Below are positions 34,674-46,351 of a DNA stretch of 64,000 nt, in pieces. The stretch is taken from contig NC_081548.1 of the NCBI RefSeq assembly GCF_901000735.1, forward strand, positions 10,723,444 to 10,787,443, written 5' to 3'. This DNA comes from Corylus avellana. Lineage: Eukaryota > Streptophyta > Magnoliopsida > Fagales > Betulaceae. Positions within the stretch are counted from its first letter, which is position 1. Each line of letters starts with the position of its first letter. Made by a program: the position numbers and the translations under genes. Under the pieces are notes generated by a model. The model was not told where the DNA came from and did not search any database. It saw only the letters and a program-made list of their open reading frames with translations.

Positions 34674-35646
34674 CAGGGGGCCAGCCCAAGCCTTAGGCGG
34701 GTTAGGCCCCCACCTAGGGCCCCTAATTAAAAAAAAGAATTTAAAAATCAATAAAAAATTTTAAGCCATTATTATCATTCATAATCTTTAATTAAGGCCC
34801 CTAATCATGGTAAATAAATAATTTTAAAAAAGGCCCTCAATTTAATAAGGCCCAATTAATGAATCCTAATAAAACAATTTCCATAAAAAAAAAACAAAAT
34901 TAAATACATATTTGCCGTTAATATATACGCTTTAATTAAGGCCTATACTTAATTTAAAAAAATGCATTAATATTTCCAACATTCCCAACTAAATAAGGCT
35001 TAAAAAATCGATAACAATAAATAAGGGAATCAAATATGCAACCCTAATTATGTTGCACATGTCTAACCGGGAAAAAAAAAAAAAATCTAGAAGATTGTGT
35101 TTAATGTTTAAAATCAAATGGGAAAAACAAATAAATAAATGCTAGAAGATGGAAAGTTTATAAAATATTTCATTCAATTACAAACTCCTTTCTTTATAAT
35201 TTTTCATTTTCTCCCTTTTCAAGCCTTATTCAAATTTGAATTATTCTCTTCTTCTCCATAATTTCGCTATTTGCCACCTACTCAGTCGTTAAGTTATAAA
35301 AATCCTTCTATAGTTGATCAGCGATAAAAAAGGTTAGTTACCAAAAACTCAATCAATGACTTTCATTATTATTTTTTATTTGATTTTTGAAAATATTTTT
35401 ACAATTAAGAACAACGAAAACATTTTTGGTTTTTTATTTAATTTTATGAAATTAAAATCACTAGATGATGATAGTTTGTAAAACAAATGTCTTAATCTAG
35501 AAGGTTTCCTAAAACATGATATCTATTATGATATTGATGGTTTGGATTTATTTTCAGAATTAAAAATTTAAAAGAAATTTTACAAATAGAAAAAAGTGCT
35601 CCAATTGACATATTAAATTATATAAAAATATATTAGGCCGGCCCTG
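34674..35646 (+). mobile_element. hAT transposon remnant with 8-bp target duplication
   Basis: The element begins CAGGGGGCCAGCC and ends GGCCGGCCCTG, forming imperfect terminal inverted repeats of the CAGGG type usual for hAT. It is flanked by a perfect 8-bp duplication TATTTACT (34666-34673 and 35647-35654), the size expected for hAT. Inside are AT-rich sequence and a short remnant of transposase, so it is an internally deleted, non-autonomous copy. Confidence 0.88.
35456..35632 (+). pseudogene. hAT transposase fragment
   Basis: The plus strand reads DDDSL, stop, NKCLNLEGFLKHD, YYDIDGLDLFSELK, stop, then after a one-base frame change LKEILQIEKSAPIDILNYIK. This matches the region just before the C-terminal dimerisation domain of plant TTF-type hAT transposases. 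It is a relic within the surrounding hAT element, with at least two stops and one frameshift. Confidence 0.75.
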
Positions 35647-35654
35647 TATTTACT

Positions 35655-37812
35655 CCATGCGATTGATAAATTAAATTAAGTTTAGAATATTTGAATAATG
35701 AAACTCCATCTAACTGTATAAATATATGCATAATTTGGCTAAATTGACTTCTATGATTTAGTTGTTTCAAATGTTGTAATTGAAGTTTATCTTTTTATTT
35801 GTCTTCATGACATTATCAATCTTTATTGAAATCAAACTATATATCCAATAAGTCAAATGTGAAATATGGCATTTAAACATTAAGGGTACTTCTTCCTCCT
35901 TTTTTTTTTTTCTTTACTATTTTTTCGGTACCATAGCTTCTACTTCTCATGTAACCTTTGGAACTTTACTTTGTTGTGCAAGTCAAACATTCTAAACTAA
36001 TCTAAGCACTATTTTTCATACCAAGAGTACCATTGTATCAATTAAAATGCTAAAATTTGAAAGAGAGTAAGAGTCATGAAAACATAGCACAATTATATTA
36101 AAAGAATAATAAGGGAAATCTCAACTCTCCATTGAAATGAAATTGCACTGTAAATGTATTTGTTAAAACAAATGCAGCATTGCTTTCCAAATCTCTAGAA
36201 TCAGTATACTTTACACTTTTGTAGTATCTCCTTCAATATACCATGAATGTAAGCTAAATATAAGCTAAACAAAAAAAGTTAAACAATCTTTGTTTCATTT
36301 TTTTTTCTTCTTATTTTTATGATTCATCAAATTTATCTTATGTTTATTATGTTGTAAATAGGAGGGCATTACTAATATACAAAGCCTAGCAAGGCTTTCT
36401 TCGGAGCAAGAATTCATTATTCAGCTCAGAGCTACATTGATTGATGGACGTGGAGGACCACACCAAAGATTCAACATTACTACCGTTCAAGAGCCATCAA
36501 ACGAAGATGAATCAATTTCCACAATTCAAGAATTGGTAGCATCATCTACTCCTTGACCAACTAAATTGTAAAGTGATGTATTTTGAAACAAATTTTAGTA
36601 TCAAGTAGTGTGCAAGATAAAGACAAACAAATGCATCTGTGAAACTCATTATGTATTTTGAAACTTATGACAAACTAATTGTAGTAGCTAATAGTTTAGT
36701 TGGATTAAGTTAGTTGCATGCTTTAATGGTGGCATGCTTTTAGTAATATTTATGTACACGTTATTAGGATTGTTGAAAGGAAAATATAAAAGTAGATATA
36801 CTATTATGGTGATAATTCATACATGCATGCTTTTAAATGTTTGCTATTCATGGTAACATGATTTATTTTAAACTTTATAGCTTTTCAAGGCCTATGATGC
36901 ATTATAATAAGAAAACATTTGATCAAATTACAATTTTATGTACCTATAAGTTGGTTGAGATAAACACCATGAACATGAATCTGCTATACATATATTTCAA
37001 TACCCTTTGATTTGAAGTAACAACATATGTCTACTATGTAAATTAACTCTTTTTTAATATCATATTTACTTAATTTATAATTTTACTTTATTTTTTTAGA
37101 AAATTTAATAAATATTTGTTCAAATAATTTAGAAATTAAATATATTTTATAATATAATATATACATATCAATTATAATGTTAACAATTATAGTGATACAT
37201 AACACAGAAAACCAAGCACGTGCCACCTCCACTAGTATATATATATATATATATATAACAAAGATTTAGAATGCTACAACAACCATTTTAAATAAGAAAA
37301 ATGATAGAGACACAACTTTACCTCAACTTTTTTCTTATGTGGTCATTTTTTAAAAAAACAAAATAAATAAAAAATTCCTGAAGTAATAACATCCTATGTC
37401 TTTTTATTTATTTATTTTTTTTAAAAAAAAATGGCAATTTTTATGAAGAAAAATGCCAATTTTTTTTTTTTAAAAAAATGCCAAATAAATAAAAAAAGAC
37501 ATGTTATTCTTTAGAAATTTTTTTAATTTTTAATTTTTAATTTTTTTTAAAAAAAATGATCACATAAGAAAAAAGTTAGGCCAAAGTTATGTTTCTAAGT
37601 TGTGTCTTTATCATTCCTCTTTAAATAAATATGCGGTGAGAATGAAAGAATGGTCTTTCACCTTTTTGGCTTTACTTTCTATTTTGTCCGTCCAAGAAAA
37701 GGGCTAGAAGATGAAGGAAAAATGGTTTGTGAAGCAATACATATTCACAATGCTAAGATCAGTAAGATGCTAGAAAATTAGTTTAATAATAATAGGCCTT
37801 AATAAGAGCTGA
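35655..37812. other. Intergenic, AT-rich; one possible exon
   Basis: No firm gene. A possible exon at 36362-36556 is listed separately. AT repeats lie at 37235-37257. A foldback-like AT-rich region occupies about 37300-37620, where ATGATAGAGACACAACTT (37301) and AAGTTGTGTCTTTATCAT (37596) are inverted copies around A/T runs, perhaps another MITE. Confidence 0.45.
36362..36556 (+). other. Possible terminal exon of an unknown gene
   Basis: After a plausible acceptor (GTAAATAG at 36354-36361), a frame stays open for 64 codons to TGA. It includes the phrases SLARLSSEQEFIIQLRATL and TTVQEPSNEDESISTIQEL. The composition is acidic and serine-rich, and protein-like rather than random. I do not recognise the protein, and no upstream exon was found. 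It may be a chance frame. Confidence 0.3.
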
Positions 37813-38037
37813 TCATGGGTACTCCCATATAATATGAGAAACAGTTTCTTCCTCCCTACAACAGAAAATGCACACATCATCTTGGACAATTTTTTTCTTT
37901 TTGAGATTGACTTTTGTTGGGAGTATATCATGACACGCTCGCCATATAAATACTTTCGCCAAATTTGAAACTTTCATATTCCATATAATTTTCCAAATTG
38001 TTTTCATGCTATCTCGGTTCCATCCATCCCCTAGCAA
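37813..38037 (-). pseudogene. LINE retrotransposon fragment (reverse-transcriptase zinc-binding domain)
   Basis: The minus strand encodes WKIIWNMKVSNLAKVFIWRA, CHDILPTKVNLKKKK and CIFCCREEETVSHIIWEYP. This is the zf-RVT region at the C-terminal end of plant L1-type LINE reverse transcriptases, with its W-K-I-W-N...P-K...F-W-R-A and C-x2-C...E-x2-H pattern. Only this domain remains, so it is a short relic. Confidence 0.85.
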
Positions 38038-38272
38038 AGAATCTTGCCTCTCCTTTTCGAGTTATCAGGGTCAAGTCATAGCTATTTGCTATAGATTTTC
38101 TTAAAATCATGTGAAAATTGTATTGTAATAATATATCATAGGATAAAAAATAAGTATTTTTGTATTTTTTCTTTTCCTCATGTTTGCACCAAGTTTCTGT
38201 CCCCTTATAAAGAGAGAGAAAATAGAAAAATCCACGTGTTAATTAGAAGTCAGATGAAAGTTGTATTAATAA

Positions 38273-39245
38273 TAAGGGTTGAATACTCTTTTGCCCTTAG
38301 GATTTAAATACTTTATTTTTTTTTCCTTAAGGTTTCATTTTTATTATAGGAAGTATCTGTGGTTTTCATAAAGACGGAGAAGGTACCTCCGTGAAAATTT
38401 CGTCCAAAATTTAACGGAAAGCCATGTTAGTACCAATAAAAAATCATTATGTGTCCTATAATTAATTTTTAAGAAAAATTTAAAAGATTAAAAAAGTATA
38501 TTTTTCAAAAAAAAAAAAAAATTGGAGGTAGCTGCCATTTTGGGGGTGGCTAGTCACCCCCTTCAGACATGGGGGTGGCCTGGCCACCCCATTTGGCCGC
38601 CACCCCCACGGTTGGATGGGGGTGGCCGGGCCACCCCTAACGAGCCCAAGGGGTGGCCAAAACCACCCCTGGCCAATGGGTTTGGGGGTGGTTTTGGCCA
38701 CCCCCTTTGGCCATGGGGGTGGTTCGCCAACCCATCTGGCCGGTTGGAGGTGGCACCCCCATGGCCAGATGGGGGTGGCTCGGTCAGCCCCAAGGAGCCC
38801 AAGGGGGTGACCGAAACCACCCCCAAACCTATTGGGGGGTTGTTTCGGCTACCCCTTGGGCGGCTCCTTGGGGGTGGCCCAACCACCCCCATCCGACCGT
38901 GAGCCACCCCCAAACTGGCCAGATGGGAGTGGCCTGGATGCCAAAGGGGGTGGCCAACCACCCCCCAAATGGCCAAGAGCCACCCACAATTTTTTTTTTT
39001 TTTTTTGAAAAAAATATAATTTTTTAATCCTTTTAATTTTTTTTAAAAATTAATTATATGACACGAGGCGATTTTTGAATGGTGTTGACATGGCGTTTCG
39101 TTAAATTTTAAATGGAATTTTAACGGAGGTACCATCGCCATCTTTATGAAAATCACATGTACCTCCTGTGATAAAAATGAAACAAAAAAAATAAATAAAT
39201 AAATAAATAAAGTGTTTAAACCCTAGGGGCAGAGCATTAAACCTT
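38273..39245. mobile_element. Large foldback element with GC-rich core
   Basis: The arms are inverted repeats of about 230 bp. The left reads AAGGGTTGAATACTC...TTAGGATTTAAATACTTTATTT...GGTTTCATTTTTAT...GTGGTTTTCATAAAGA...GGTACCTCCGT...AATTTAACG. The reverse complement of the right reads AAGGTTTAATGCTC...TAGGGTTTAAACACTTTATTT...TGTTTCATTTTTAT...GTGATTTTCATAAAGA...GGTACCTCCGT...AATTTAACG. Long arms and A/T-rich flanks suggest a Mutator-like foldback MITE; a 9-bp duplication (ATTAATAAT / AATAATAAT) is possible but imperfect. Confidence 0.8.
38523..38990. repeat. GC-rich hairpin array (GGGGTGG / CCACCCC) in the foldback core
   Basis: About 470 bp packed with GGGGTGG and CCACCCC facing each other in short inverted pairs, for example GGGGTGGCCTGGCCACCCC (38572), GGGGTGGCCGGGCCACCCC (38619) and GGGGTGGTTTTGGCCACCCC (38685). 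Open frames across it on both strands are a by-product of the composition, not genes. Confidence 0.85.
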
Positions 39246-40138
39246 AATAATAATACTAATTTTATTCTCCTACAAATAATTGGAGATTTTTTTTTTTTTT
39301 TTAGTTTTAAAATTGTTTTGATAGACCCAACATCCGAAGTGTTTTTGCAGCTTTGCAGCATTCTTAGTTCTAAGGAGGAAAAAGAAATTAAGAAGAATTA
39401 AAAAAAAAAAAAAACAATGATTATATGAAAGAAATAAAAATACGAAAATAATAAGATAGTGACACAAAGATTTACGTAATTTGGTCTATGATCTATATCC
39501 ACAAGGTCAAGCCCTAATAAGACTGCATTAAGATCTTATTTATTTGAGTAAAATTTACAATATAACATGCTCCTATTAAGAGAATCATGTTGGATACAAA
39601 TAAACTTTTACTCTAGTTAGGTTAGCTAGGTGATAGTCTTTAACTATTTACTGTAAGTATGTGATAGTCTTCAAATATGATTCAATGAAATTCTTCAACT
39701 GTAAGTGAGTAAGTTTGGATCGAAGAAATTCCAGAAAGCATCCGTGATGTTGTAATATTAGAGCTATGTGCTCTAGGCATGTAGAGCTTTGTACTCTTTT
39801 GTTCGAGTTTTTACACTCGTATTATTCAGTTTATGAATGAAGTTCAAAATTTTTAGAAAAATAAAATAAAATAAATTCTACTTAATTAATGTAGGGCTTT
39901 CTAATTCTACTTAATTAGATGTTGATTTATGTACAAATATATCACTTATAGAAAAACTACAAGATTCATAAATAAAATCAAAATCTAGACGTTGACTGTG
40001 TGATTGTAGGGGTGAATGATGATTCTCTTTTTCTTGGACCCATTCTGACCCTTCGATGATCCGTCCACGTGTTACAGTGGAGAGATGGGAATGTGTGGAC
40101 ATGGTACAGTGGATCTGATAAAATGCTATCCGAACTAA
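39246..40138. other. Intergenic, no gene seen
   Basis: AT-rich, with A or T runs. The segment 39430-39560 (ACACAAAGATTTACGTAATTTGG, ATATCCACAAGG) has the look of an LTR or dispersed repeat fragment. It ends at the left TAA of the Harbinger target site. Confidence 0.45.
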
Positions 40139-40180
40139 GGAGGCGTTTGGCAACATCCTTGACCCAGGCCTCAACACTGT
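40139..40180 (+). repeat. Left terminal inverted repeat of the Harbinger element
   Basis: GTTTGGCAAC is followed by CCTTGACCCAGG and then AACACTGT, matching the right end in the same order with a few differences. Confidence 0.85.
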
Positions 40181-40249
40181 ATTTGTCTTTTTCCTTATAT
40201 GTCTTTACACTTTTGCCCTTGATTATATTTCTCCCAAAATCGTCCGTGC

Positions 40250-40469
40250 GCAGCGTCTGTTTTCCCCCAGCTTCTCAAAATCCTCCAGCCCGCTTTCCAT
40301 CTCTGTGGCTTCTCCTGAAGGACTGAAGCACCCATCCCCCTGCGACTATTAACAGCTGCCGTTTCACCCGCCACCCCTTCCGAAAATACAGCCTCTCGTT
40401 CCCATTTCACCGTGGCTTCGGACGTGAGCTCTGTTTCGAGCAGGGGGAAAATCAGCGCGCGACAACAAG
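40250..40469 (+). other. Probable non-coding first exon of the GRF transcript
   Basis: GC-richer sequence ends in ACAACAAG followed by the strong donor GTAAGA at 40470. No long coding frame starts here. The next acceptor in the right place is at 43101, 8 bp before the GRF ATG. It is best read as a 5' untranslated exon driven from the left transposon end; inferred only. Confidence 0.4.
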
Positions 40470-41681
40470 GTAAGAGCCTGAATTTCTGGTTCTTTTTCTC
40501 CCCCCGTGTCGTTCTTTTTTGAATTCCTTTCGCTTTGGTTGCTTTTTCCTCAGAATTTGGGGCCATTGTTTCTGGTGTTTCAGTTGCTGTTTGGTGTCTT
40601 GTGAGGGTTCAAAAATTTTAGGGTTTCCATTGTAGTTTAAACGGGGTTATACCCATTGGATGAGGGTTTTTGTTTGGAAATTTCGGATGTGTTGTGATTT
40701 TGTTGATTTTGGGTTCCAATTATTGTGGTTGGTTGTAGTGATTTTCCGTTGTTGGTGCTATATTGTACCCACATTGAGTTTTATGATAGGATTTGAAGTT
40801 ATTGATTTTGGGTTGAAATTGGTGTGGGTTTAATTGTGATTTTGGTTGTCCATTTAGCTAGATATTTGAAAACTTGGAACCTAGATCAGTGTTTGTCCCA
40901 GGAAACGGGAAACCCCATATTACTGGTTGGACATTCTATAAATGTTAGTATGATCACGATTGAACACCCATTTCTGCTCAAGTGCTCCCCTTCAAAACAT
41001 AACTGCTCTATCAACAAGATTTAATTGGTGTGGGTTTAATTGGGTGATTGGCATAATTATGTTGATGGCTGAGAATGGGTGGAGAAAAATATTTTACCAC
41101 AGCTAAGGAAGCCGCCTTGTATAGTAAGGCCGTGCAAAATGGAAACGACGGAGTTTGTTATTAAAGGACGCATAGCGGAGAGGTCGTGGATTACCTGTGA
41201 TTTTTTGTATGCTGTCAAATATTTTCTTTCTCGTAGGGTTTTGTGCAATGCTTGATTCGTTGAAATTCTTGCTGTTCTCTATGTTTTTTGTGCCTGGCCG
41301 TGTTGGTTTGGCTGGTGGTGGAGGAAGTTTAACAAATTGGAAAGAAAGTTTGGAATTACATTAGTAACGTTGATTTCTTATAAGGTTTCAATTTTCGTTT
41401 ATTTCTTAATACAATTTGTCAAGAGCCAGGCCGAGGCTTTTATTTTTTCCTGTAGATCTATGTCATTTCCCTTATCCCTATGATTAGTGAGGTTCCTTTT
41501 AATTAACATGATACGTTAAATTGATTTTGCAGCAATTTTGAATTGGAGTTCTAAGATGTTGGTTTGATTAGACATTGTGATTGATATGGATGCTTAGAAA
41601 ATGTTCAGAGGGCAAAGGAACTTGAATTTTTATATTTCATTATTTGGGGCATGAGAGGATAAAGATTTTTAATTTTTCACA

Positions 41682-41733
41682 ATATGAGTTAACCTTTTTT
41701 TTTTTTTTTTTTGTCAAAACGATATGAGTTAAC
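41682..41733. repeat. Tail-only retroinsertion with 12-bp direct repeats
   Basis: ATATGAGTTAAC at 41682-41693 and 41722-41733 flanks only a T run and GTCAAAACG. This is the structure of a severely 5'-truncated poly(A)-tailed insertion on the minus strand. Confidence 0.65.
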
Positions 41734-42004
41734 TTAGATGAAATAAAGTGTTAATTTTTGGTAGTCAAAAGTTAACAAACATATTATTAGAATTTCTTGT
41801 TGTTCTCATACAACAATATTGAGGGTTATTGTACAGATTCTGTATGCAATTTAATTTGATGTAGGTAGATGTGATATTTTGATCAGTGTGTTGATTTGTT
41901 TAAATCAGTAATCAGTAATAACAGATTTCAGAGATAATGTAAAGGCATTCTTGCAGATCAACTTTTTTTCAAGGGACTTGTTAATATGTTTGTTTTATAG
42001 CGTC

Positions 42005-42006
<2 letters not shown>

Positions 42007-42083
<77 letters not shown>
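42007..42083. repeat. 77-base T homopolymer
   Basis: An unbroken run of T inside the Harbinger element's plus-strand intron. It may be an old poly(A) tail, and its assembled length is unreliable. Confidence 0.9.
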
Positions 42084-42084
<1 letters not shown>

Positions 42085-43109
42085 TCTTGTGATTTTAAGT
42101 TTTGGATCCTTGAGTTTGTTAAGAACCACTTCCTCTAAATTGATTTTCTCTTTATATGGTATTTGGATGCTATAAATGCATAAGCTCTTCTTTTTAGAGT
42201 ATACATCTAGACTGGTTTGATTGTGGAGGAGATAACTGATTTGATGGCATTGCGTAGCATTGATAATTTTCTCTCTGGCTTATTCTAAACAATCTTCTTT
42301 TACGGACTCATTCTAAGAGTCCTAATATATCCAACAGGAGCACCACCTGTAACATGTGGCCTTCCATGTCCAAATTTACATTAGGACTACTCTTCTGAAC
42401 GGTCATATGAACTTTTATGGTCTACATATAAGGGTTTAGGACAGTGCAGTTATAGCACCTTTAGTGTGCCTTCTTCTATCCCTTGGCTCTTTGTTACGGA
42501 AGAGCCTTCCAACACTTCTTTTTATACCTAGAAAATGGAACTATAAGAGGACAAGGAAAAGCATATGTTTTTAATTTGGATGTACTTTTGTTGATACACA
42601 AGAAAAATTGTTACTTTTCTATATCACTAGAAGGAAAGTAAACACTATTTGCATTTGTTCTTTTCTTTTTTCTAAAGCTGAAACATTGTGGGTTTGAAGG
42701 TGAGGAAATTGGGCATTTTAGATTGTATATAAACATTGATAAATTTAAGGGAAGTATGCTTCCATAAATTTAAACTATTTATGGGAAAGGCAAAGAAGGA
42801 AAGGTCTCATGCAGTATGATTTACTTCTTAACATATCTATGGACAGAGTTTAAACGTTTTATCAGTATTTACAATATCTAACATAGTATTTGGCAAGGAA
42901 AATACATGGAAATACATATTGTACCACCATATATTTCCAAAGGTTATGCAATATATGGATAAAGCATACAAGGATAACCACACCCCACCATAGATATAGA
43001 TGAATTACCTAGGTAGTGTTCTGCATCTTTCTTGGAGGACCTATGGATATTGATTCTTTCAAAACATAACTGCTCTATGCATCCCCTTCACAATATGACA
43101 GGGTTGATT

Positions 43110-43687
43110 ATGTCTGCAAATAGTGATGCATCGAGTGGCCGTCCATTATGTCGCTGTGAAATTGTTGCGTTCGTAAGGTATTCCTGGACAAATGATAATT
43201 ACAGCAGAAAGTGGTATGGGTGCGAAAAGTATAAGGTATTGTATGACATTTACTTTCCATGTTTACATTTTTTGACCAATTTTATTTGGTTTAGGGTATA
43301 TTTTTGACTTTTCTTCCAAATTTTGTATGTTGTAGCAAGTTGGTGATTGTGGCTTCTTTCTTTGGGCTGACAACGAGATGACAGCTTACAAAAAAAGAAT
43401 CATGCAACGCTTGAAGGACACAAAAGAGCAAACCCGGGCAGAAATTGGTAGACTGGAAAAAATTGTTGGCTACCGTACAAGCACTGTATAGAGCACATCT
43501 AGAAAACATGTTTCAGTCTAGGGATGAGATGTGGAAATCTATGGTAGTGAATAACCAGTCTAGAGAGGTCAAGTTTCAGTTAAAGCAAATGACGTATTAG
43601 GCAGTGTTGGCTTTGCTTTTCTTGCTGGTGTTCCTTTATGTTGGCGGTTACAACGCATCTAGTAGTAACAAGTTGATGTTAAAATGA
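43110..43687 (+). pseudogene. GRF-type zinc-finger protein with C-terminal membrane anchor, broken
   Basis: GRF fingers bind single-stranded nucleic acid in other proteins; the role of the small plant version is unknown. ATG 43110 starts exon 43110-43235, which is joined to 43336 onward (KWYGCEKYK/QVGDCGFFLWADNE). The finger is CRC...WYGC...GDCGFFLW, the CxC-C-C GRF pattern. A basic/acidic helix follows (RIMQRLKDTKEQTRAEIG). At about 43460 the frame shifts by one base; in the other frame it continues as VQALYRAHLENMFQSRDEM. TAG at 43598-43600 then precedes a single membrane helix, AVLALLFLLVFLYVGGYN, ending at TGA 43685-43687. The gene lies inside the Harbinger element, convergent with the transposase. 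Confidence 0.75.
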
Positions 43688-44471
43688 ACTATGTCCCTCT
43701 AAATTGTAGATACTTAACCGTTGTAATTTATATTAGTTTGTGTTTTGTATTAATTGTGCTACTCCTTTTACGCAATCATTGTAATTTATATCCGCTTGTT
43801 CTTCATATACAACGTATGGACCTTATTTGTGCAGAGCTGGGACAGATACTCTTTTTTTCAGAGTAATTCCAATATTAACATAAAACACTTTTTAATTTTA
43901 ATTTAGATTATTTATAGTTTATTTAATTTATAAATTATTAATTTTTATATATAAGTATAAGAAATATAAGCATAAGAAGTTGTTAATGCACATCCTAATG
44001 ATACGTAAACAATGCATTTCTGGTCCTTTATAGAGAATAAAGAAGATAATATAGATCATATCTATTTGTATTCGGTCATTTATCACTTCACTCAGGGTAA
44101 GGACAATCGGATGTCATTGCTATAAATATGGATTATTGAAAGAATAAAACATGTATTTGGATATTTCCCTTCAACCCCACAAAATTGTATTATTTATTTG
44201 ACATTAATGGTTGAAGTGAATTCTCTGAAGAGAAAATGGATTATGGGAGTGTCTCGATCGAATTTTTTTGATAACACTGTCTGCTTAGATGCAGAGGTAC
44301 ACGTATGAGCCTATGCTTATCGATTTGGATTAAATAACCGAGTTCGGTTAAGATTCCGATTAGATGGTCCTAACCCCAAAAAATTTATATATGGCAATTA
44401 TTACATTCCTTGTTTTTTTTTTTTTTTTCTTCTGAAATTAACAATGGAGAAGCCACACAAAAAAACATAAA
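43688..44471. other. Spacer between the convergent GRF and transposase genes
   Basis: AT-rich 3' flanks of two convergent genes, with a T run at 44410-44428. No coding signs. Confidence 0.6.
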
Positions 44472-46038
44472 TTACTCTTTATTCGCGATTTTCCACATGT
44501 GAGATGTCATTGCCTCTCGGACTATAATCATCATTTCCTTGCTTTCGCGGGTTCGGTTTGGTGGTTGTCCATGCGCGACGTATGGAATGGGTATCATGGT
44601 AGGCAATTGCGCAACGTCGATCCAATCTTGCCCGTAATGCGTCATTAGGGCCGCACGAAATAGTGGATCATTAGCACCGCAGTCTTCGCGAATGAAGTTG
44701 TGTACCGCGCAGCATGCAACCACAAATAGTCGTTGATTCTCAATCGGGTATGGATGCATATTGTCGAAGATAGGAAATCGGGCTTTCCATACTTCAAAAG
44801 TTCTTTTCACAGCTGATCGTAATGAGGAATGCCTATAATTAAACAAGTCTACTGCATTCTTTGGACGAGGTCGACCATAGCGGAAATCTTGCAAATGGTA
44901 TCGCTCGTTGCGATGTGAGGGTAAAAATCCCTTGTAGCATCCGTAGGTTGAGTCAACCAAGTAAAAGTAATCTGCAGATAATCAAGTACAACATTATATC
45001 ACATAGGGTTCCAACGTAGATAAGGAATTGTAAACATATTACAAATCAATAGAACCCGACACAAAGACATGTCTCCGTATAGTACCTTCGACCGGCATGG
45101 AGAAAAGAGCGGCGGGATCCTCGATGCACTCCTGGAAAATCCACGAGTCATGAGTACTGCCCTCCCATCCAGCATAATCGTATGTGAAGCAAAGGTCGAA
45201 GTCAATGACGCACATGACATTCTGTGTTATTGTGGACTTCCTGCTTCTGTAGGGCACAATGTTCTCACCTTGAACGCACGCTTTAACGTGAGTGCCGTCA
45301 ATCGCTCCAATGCATTTCTGGTTACAACAGTATTACCGAGTGTAAATCAGATATAAGACACAAAAGACAATAGATATATGCCATTGGTAATTGTGAAGTA
45401 ATGAGATATGTTATACTATGGCGTACCGCGAACCATGGATAGTAGCGGCCATTTCGGGCAACGTATGGATGAGGCAACTCCATCACAGCTGGACGTATAA
45501 TAGTTTTTCCAAGCCTGCACAGCACTTTACCTGTTCGATTAACGTAAACGCTTATCGTGTGCAATGATCGCTGTAGCCTATCCGCTACCACCCGTTGCGT
45601 GTGGCACTGTGCCATCACTAGGCAAAATGCCGCAACTTGTTTTGCGATCTTAACATACCGACTGCTTTGTAAAAAACCATTGTGTTTCAGTGTGTTGCAC
45701 AATTTTAAGAAAGTCTTGGGCAACATACAAAATTGCTCATAGCATGTAGTTGGGTTCGGATTGGTAAGCACCCAGTGTACCCACATCGCCCCAGTCAGCT
45801 TGGAAGTCCTCTGTAGAATGCAAACCCTTACGCATGGGTGCATAAAATGTTGGTAACATTCTTCCACAATCATTGCCATGCGCAATAGTAAATTCTCTAG
45901 CTCGAATCGTATACCCTCAAAATTACACTCATTCTCGTCATCTGTGTCGGATGCATCCGAGTCGGGCAATCAATCGATACTGTCCACCCAATGACGTGCA
46001 TTACCAATGTTACCATTTGACGGGCCAGCTGCATACAT
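44472..46038 (-). pseudogene. PIF/Harbinger transposase (DDE nuclease), catalytic residue lost
   Basis: The protein cuts and joins transposon ends. Exons are 46038-45427, 45317-45086 and 44971-44472, with GT-AG joins in matching phase. Exon 1 holds the helix-turn-helix region (FLKLCNTLK, VAAFCLVMAQC, RLQRSLHTIS). Exon 2 holds CIGAIDGTHV, the first catalytic D (45297-45299). Exon 3 starts YFYLVDSTYG, the second D (44952-44954). The third acidic residue is expected in the family motif NxIERxFG; here the segment is RSAVKRTFEVWKARF, with K at 44805-44807, followed by E for the usual G. TGA at 45970-45972 also stops the frame at codon 23 if ATG 46038 is used. The fold is clear; activity is very unlikely. 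Confidence 0.9.
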
Positions 46039-46351
46039 ATTAACAGGCCTACATTTAAATGAGATGAATAACGTCACATTCTAGTCATAACATTCGTAAA
46101 CATCATCAGGCTATATTCAGTCTATATTAATAACATGCAACCGGATAATTAAAATTGGAAAGTAACACTAGGTTAATAACATTAATCATTAGTGTTAAAA
46201 ATGTTAACCTACTCCATAATAAGCATCCATACTATAGCATAACGCTGTGCCTCTAATATTCCAATCAAACTAACTTAAGCGGTTAGAATAGAAAATAGTC
46301 AAGGGAAACACACAAAACTACAACAAAAAATATTAGCCTAAAACATAAGCT

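Noticed and set aside
38480..39027. Several overlapping open frames on both strands rich in G, P, W and H
   Set aside because: They are produced by the GGGGTGG/CCACCCC repeats, which contain no stop codons. No gene is implied.
42007..42083. Poly-phenylalanine frame
   Set aside because: Translation of a T homopolymer.
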